Assembly: GCA_022736495.1 (NCBI GenBank)
Contig: DZCR01000118.1
Coordinates: forward strand, 1 to 8,778
Length of the DNA stretch: 8,778 nt
From: Desulfobacca acetoxidans
GTDB lineage: Bacteria > Desulfobacterota > Desulfobaccia > Desulfobaccales > 0-14-0-80-60-11
Direction of reading: 5' to 3'
Shown: positions 6,318 to 8,778 of the stretch, piece by piece
Layout: every line of letters starts with the position of its first letter
Numbering within the stretch: position 1 is the stretch's first letter
Made by a program: the position numbers and the translations under genes
The notes under the pieces: model-generated
What the model saw: only the letters and a program-made list of their open reading frames with translations
What the model was told of the DNA's origin: nothing
The model's database searches: none

Positions 6318-7634
6318 TTGTCTCATAACAGATTATTATTCCTTTATAAAATGTTCAGCACTGCCGGTGGCTTGCTGGGGTGGCCATATTTCTACTGGCA
6401 CCTGAAATCTCGGGGCCAGGGAGAAAGTTTTCTGCCCCGTCTGGGTCTGCAGATACCCTCTGGGTCATTGCCCGCAGGTGCCCCTCGACTCTGGCTGCAC
6501 GGTGTTTCCGTCGGCGAAATCCAGGCCGCCATCCCTCTGGTCCATGATCTCAAGGCCCTCCTGCCCCAGTCGGCCTTCATCATCAGTACCGGCACTGAAA
6601 CCGGCCAAATGCTGGCCCGCAAGCACTTTTCCCCCCTGGGCGCTCTGGTCTGCTACTTTCCCCTGGACATCCCTTGGGCGGTGCAACGCTATCTGGACTA
6701 TCTGCAGCCCCAGGTGTTTATCGGCCTGGAATCGGAAATCTGGCCCAACTTCCTCAGCCTGGCCCACACTCGCGGAGTTCGCCTGGCCCTGGTCAATGGT
6801 CGGCTCTCTGAACATTCTTTAATAAGGTTTATTAAATATCGTAGATATCTTATTGATATCATTAATCTATATGACTTGGTGGCTGCGGGTTCGGAGCCTG
6901 ATTTTCAACGGTTTCAGCGCCTGGAAATTTCGCCAAACAAACTGCATCTCACCGGCAATCTGAAATACGACCGCCTGCTGCAGGGCAAAGATGAGGCGCG
7001 CCTTGTCGAGTTCCGCCGGATTTTGCGCAATCCCGAAACCGCCGGCCCAGTGTGGCTGGCAGCCTCCACCCATCCGGGCGAAGAGGAAGTGGTCCTGGAG
7101 GCTTACGGGAAACTGCTGGCCCCCTCCCCTGCTTTAAGCCTCATTATCGCCCCCCGACATCCCCAACGCGCCCCCGAGGTGGCCCGGCTCCTTACCAGCC
7201 GTGCCCTCCCCTTTCAGCTCTGGTCCCGCCTCAAATCCGGCGAGGATTATCGGCCCCAATCCGTGGTGATTATCGATACCATCGGCGACCTCTTCACCCT
7301 GTACGGCGTCGCCGACGTCGCCTTTATCGGCGGCAGTCTCGTCCCCCACGGCGGCCAAAACATCCTGGAGGCCGCGGCCTGGGGTCGGGCCCCCATCTAT
7401 GGCCCTCACCTGGAAAATTTTCTTTGGGCCCAAGCTATCCTGGAAGAGGTCGGGGGCGGGATCAGGGTCACCGGCGCCAGCTCCCTGGCCCAGGCCGTGC
7501 AGCGTTTCCTGGCCCACCCCGAAATGAGCGCTGCACTGGGCCGGCTTGCCCAGATGGCCTTGATCCCCCACCAGGGCGCCTCCCGCCACCAGGCGGAGTT
7601 GATTGCCGCCCTTGCAGAGAAAGTTTCGCGATAG
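6318..7634 (+). CDS. waaA: 3-deoxy-D-manno-octulosonic acid (Kdo) transferase
   Basis: Transfers Kdo from CMP-Kdo to the lipid A precursor at the inner face of the cytoplasmic membrane. The 438 residues match the family length (E. coli 425). Residues about 5-28 form the N-terminal membrane segment. The N-terminal GT-B domain has WLHGVSVGE (59-67), whose Glu67 corresponds to the catalytic base Glu31 of Aquifex WaaA, and GLESEIWPN (136-144). The C-terminal domain shows AASTHPGEEE (248-257), IIAPRHPQR (276-284), DTIGDLFTLYGVADVAFIGGS (320-340) and PHGGQNILEAAA (343-354), the CMP-Kdo binding region. The usual ERxG before the first strand is here PRLG (40-43). TTG at 6318 is the first possible start after an in-frame stop at 6300-6302 and keeps the full membrane segment; the next candidate is ATG at 6351. 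Bases 6817-6875 form an AT-rich island encoding SLIRFIKYRRYLIDIINLYD. Probably an operon with the Nudix gene. Confidence 0.93.
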   Translation: MSHNRLLFLYKMFSTAGGLLGWPYFYWHLKSRGQGESFLPRLGLQIPSGSLPAGAPRLWLHGVSVGEIQAAIPLVHDLKALLPQSAFIISTGTETGQMLARKHFSPLGALVCYFPLDIPWAVQRYLDYLQPQVFIGLESEIWPNFLSLAHTRGVRLALVNGRLSEHSLIRFIKYRRYLIDIINLYDLVAAGSEPDFQRFQRLEISPNKLHLTGNLKYDRLLQGKDEARLVEFRRILRNPETAGPVWLAASTHPGEEEVVLEAYGKLLAPSPALSLIIAPRHPQRAPEVARLLTSRALPFQLWSRLKSGEDYRPQSVVIIDTIGDLFTLYGVADVAFIGGSLVPHGGQNILEAAAWGRAPIYGPHLENFLWAQAILEEVGGGIRVTGASSLAQAVQRFLAHPEMSAALGRLAQMALIPHQGASRHQAELIAALAEKVSR

Positions 7635-7663
7635 GATTGCCATACTTACCTCATACTTTGCGA

Positions 7664-7720
7664 TCTTGGCGTCTTTGCGAGATTCAAAAGTCTCACGCGC
7701 AGTCGCAAAGCTCGCCAAGA
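7664..7720. repeat. Dispersed inverted repeat of the 'CTTGGCGTCTTTGCGAG' type
   Basis: The left arm TCTTGGCG-T-CTTTGCGA (7664-7680) is mirrored by TCGCAAAG-CT-CGCCAAGA (7703-7720), so 16 bases pair across a 22-nt loop. Inside the loop region, GAGA (7679-7682) can pair with TCTC (7691-7694) as an alternative. I recognise this as a repeat scattered through many environmental bacterial genomes. Its minus-strand reading gives the familiar spurious peptide 'SRKDAKxAK', present here as SRKDAKIAK. Function unknown; it is usually intergenic. Confidence 0.6.
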
Positions 7721-7735
7721 AAAAATATATACCCG

Positions 7736-7770
7736 GATACAGCACCGGTTGCGGTGGCCGGTGCTGTATC
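7736..7770. repeat. Perfect 13-bp hairpin
   Basis: GATACAGCACCGG (7736-7748) and CCGGTGCTGTATC (7758-7770) are exact inverse complements around the 9-nt loop TTGCGGTGG. Two more C-G pairs (7733-7734 with 7772-7773) can form beyond one G-A mismatch. On the plus strand only a short TTT follows, about a dozen bases on; on the minus strand a T6 run follows after about 10 bases. It may end waaA transcription, or be part of the adjacent repeat. Confidence 0.7.
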
Positions 7771-7900
7771 AGGATTGACGCCCTTTAAATAAATCCGTAG
7801 CCCAATATCCTGGACGGGCCCGTATGGAAAAAAACACTTCGATGGGCCACAACTGTGTTATATTTATAGCGATTGCCTGATTCTTTCCTTTTCTGCCCCG

Positions 7901-7937
7901 CTCCCCTTGCGGGAGAGGGTTAGTGCGAGGGGAAGTG
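7901..7937. repeat. Dispersed intergenic repeat ('PLPQGER' type)
   Basis: CTCCC-CTTGC-GGGAG (7901-7915) forms a 5-bp hairpin and continues as AGGGTTAGTGCGAGGGGAAGTG. On the minus strand it reads as the well-known spurious peptide NPLPQGERG. Sequences of this kind recur between genes in many proteobacteria. It lies 55 bp before carA. Confidence 0.6.
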
Positions 7938-7981
7938 ATAGAAAAATTTGGCAATGAACAGATATGCATAACTTAAAATTC

Positions 7982-7986
7982 GAGGT
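7982..7986 (+). promoter_or_regulatory. Ribosome binding site that fixes the carA TTG start
   Basis: GAGGT at 7982-7986 sits 5 bp before the TTG at 7992. A stop codon in the carA frame (TAG, 7986-7988) overlaps it, so no start further upstream is possible. Confidence 0.7.
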
Positions 7987-7991
7987 AGTCG

Positions 7992-8778
7992 TTGAAAGCA
8001 TTGCTGGCTTTGGAAGATGGCTTGATCTTACGGGGCCGGTCCTTCACCGGACCCGGCGAGTGCGGCGGCGAGGTGGTGTTCAACACCGCTATGACCGGAT
8101 ATCAGGAGATTCTCACCGATCCGTCCTACACCGGACAGATCGTCACCATGACCTACCCCCTCATGGGCAATTACGGCATCAACAGCGAGGACCTGGAGTC
8201 CCGGGGGGTCCACGTGGAAGGCTTCATCGTCAAAGAGTACCACCCCTACCCTTCCAACTGGCGCTCCCAGGGCAATCTGGCCGATTATTTGAAAGCCTCT
8301 GGCAAGTTGGGCGTGGAGGGCCTGGACACTCGGGCCCTCACCAAGCGCCTCCGGGAGGGCGGGGCCATGCGGGGGATTATCTCCACCCAGGACCTGGACC
8401 CCGTGTCCCTGGTGCGCCGGGCCCAAGCTCTCCCCAGCATGGAGGGCCAGGACCTGGTTCCCCTGGTGACTTGCGCCAAGGCCTATTGGTGGCCCGAGTT
8501 GCCGGTCCCGGGAAGTGCGCCCCTCGACCTGACCGCCCTCTGGGCCCAAAAGTCCGGCAAAAAGGTGGTCCTCTACGATTACGGCGTTAAATTCAATATT
8601 ATCAGAAGTTTAAAAGCCAGGGGCCTTGAAGTCCTGGTGGTGCCTGCCACCACTCCCGCCGCGGCCATCCTGGCCTTAAAACCAGACGGCATCGTCCTCA
8701 GCAACGGTCCGGGAGATCCGGCTGCGGTCACCTATGCCGTGGACAACGTGCGCCAGTGCCTGGGGGCCCAGCCTGTAT
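7992..8778 (+). CDS. carA: Carbamoyl-phosphate synthase small (glutaminase) subunit, 3' end cut by window
   Basis: Supplies ammonia from glutamine to the CarB subunit for carbamoyl phosphate, the precursor of arginine and pyrimidines. 262 codons are present of the roughly 375-385 usual. Read from TTG, the protein begins [20 protein letters not shown], a typical CarA start. The N-terminal domain shows [19 protein letters not shown] (30-48), [12 protein letters not shown] (51-62) and [19 protein letters not shown] (110-128). The class I glutamine amidotransferase domain starts at [17 protein letters not shown] (191-207), with LSNGPGDP (236-243). The nucleophile cysteine and the His/Glu pair lie beyond the right edge. 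The next ATG (codon 34) would delete conserved sequence, so the TTG is the start. The gene follows the repeat-filled spacer and may have its own promoter. Confidence 0.93.
   Translation, partial: MKALLALEDGLILRGRSFTGPGECGGEVVFNTAMTGYQEILTDPSYTGQIVTMTYPLMGNYGINSEDLESRGVHVEGFIVKEYHPYPSNWRSQGNLADYLKASGKLGVEGLDTRALTKRLREGGAMRGIISTQDLDPVSLVRRAQALPSMEGQDLVPLVTCAKAYWWPELPVPGSAPLDLTALWAQKSGKKVVLYDYGVKFNIIRSLKARGLEVLVVPATTPAAAILALKPDGIVLSNGPGDPAAVTYAVDNVRQCLGAQPV

Larger units (their letters stand above)
7635..7991. other. Gene-free spacer between waaA and carA, filled with repeats
   Basis: These 357 bp hold no credible gene: every open frame is short and reads through repeats. The first half carries two hairpin elements (7664-7720 and 7736-7770), and the second half an AT-rich run followed by a third repeat (7901-7937). 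TATATT at 7859-7864 resembles a -10 for carA, but no acceptable -35 lies 16-18 bp before it. No clear waaA terminator with a T-run is visible. Confidence 0.6.

Noticed and set aside
7603..7788. Small frames over the repeat, with SRKDAKIAK-like or LASLRDSK-like peptides
   Set aside because: These are spurious readings of a dispersed inverted repeat, not genes.
7052..7792. 246-codon plus-strand frame overlapping the end of waaA
   Set aside because: Pro/Arg/Gly-rich shadow of waaA that continues into repeats; no domain or motif.
7964..8590. 208-codon frame from ATG 7964
   Set aside because: It is in the wrong frame relative to carA, whose conserved CarA sequence runs uninterrupted from TTG 7992 to the window end; the 208-codon product is Arg/Gly/Pro-rich nonsense.
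1..8778. tRNA, rRNA, CRISPR arrays, riboswitches, transposases or phage genes
   Set aside because: I looked for cloverleaf-like, regularly spaced repeat and integrase/transposase signals and found none; this was done by eye, without covariance-model searches.

Overview
The window reads as a chromosomal segment of a Gram-negative, moderately GC-rich bacterium (well above 50% G+C by eye). The Gram-negative call rests on an outer-membrane beta-barrel porin of the OprO/OprP type and on waaA, the Kdo transferase of lipopolysaccharide synthesis. The protein style (porin with a 'LLDLMVGEGAITSEKAEKI' N-terminus, TTG start codons, mixed conserved and orphan genes) reminds me of Desulfobacterota (former Deltaproteobacteria, e.g. 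Desulfobacca or Syntrophobacter relatives). That placement is inference and was not tested.

Layout, left to right. A minus-strand exported M15-like zinc peptidase (48-1127) diverges from a plus-strand porin (1366-3000), across a 238-bp spacer holding an 11-bp-period AT-rich repeat. A probable terminator follows the porin. An unusual promoter segment flanked by inverted copies of a 12-bp sequence (3083-3225) then leads to a small exported fasciclin/FAS1-domain protein (3277-3792). Hairpins at 3798-3904 separate that gene from a convergent minus-strand RlmI-type 23S rRNA methyltransferase (3924-5108). An 85-bp divergent promoter region leads to a plus-strand run: a membrane-anchored DUF2939-like protein (5194-5766), a Nudix hydrolase (5845-6315) and waaA (6318-7634). 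The last two are separated by only 2 bp. The 357-bp gap after waaA holds no gene but three repeat or hairpin elements, two of which I recognise as dispersed bacterial repeats. The window closes inside carA (from 7992), which starts at TTG and runs off the right edge.

Functionally the left and middle parts lean towards the cell envelope: peptidoglycan hydrolase, porin, exported FAS1 protein, anchored protein and Kdo transferase. The methyltransferase and carA are housekeeping genes. I see no phage, transposase, CRISPR, toxin-antitoxin or defence genes and no RNA genes. I do not see a clear undescribed multi-gene system. The most interesting signals are non-coding: the inverted-repeat-flanked promoter before the FAS1 gene, the stacked repeats between waaA and carA, and AT-rich islands inside GC-rich genes.
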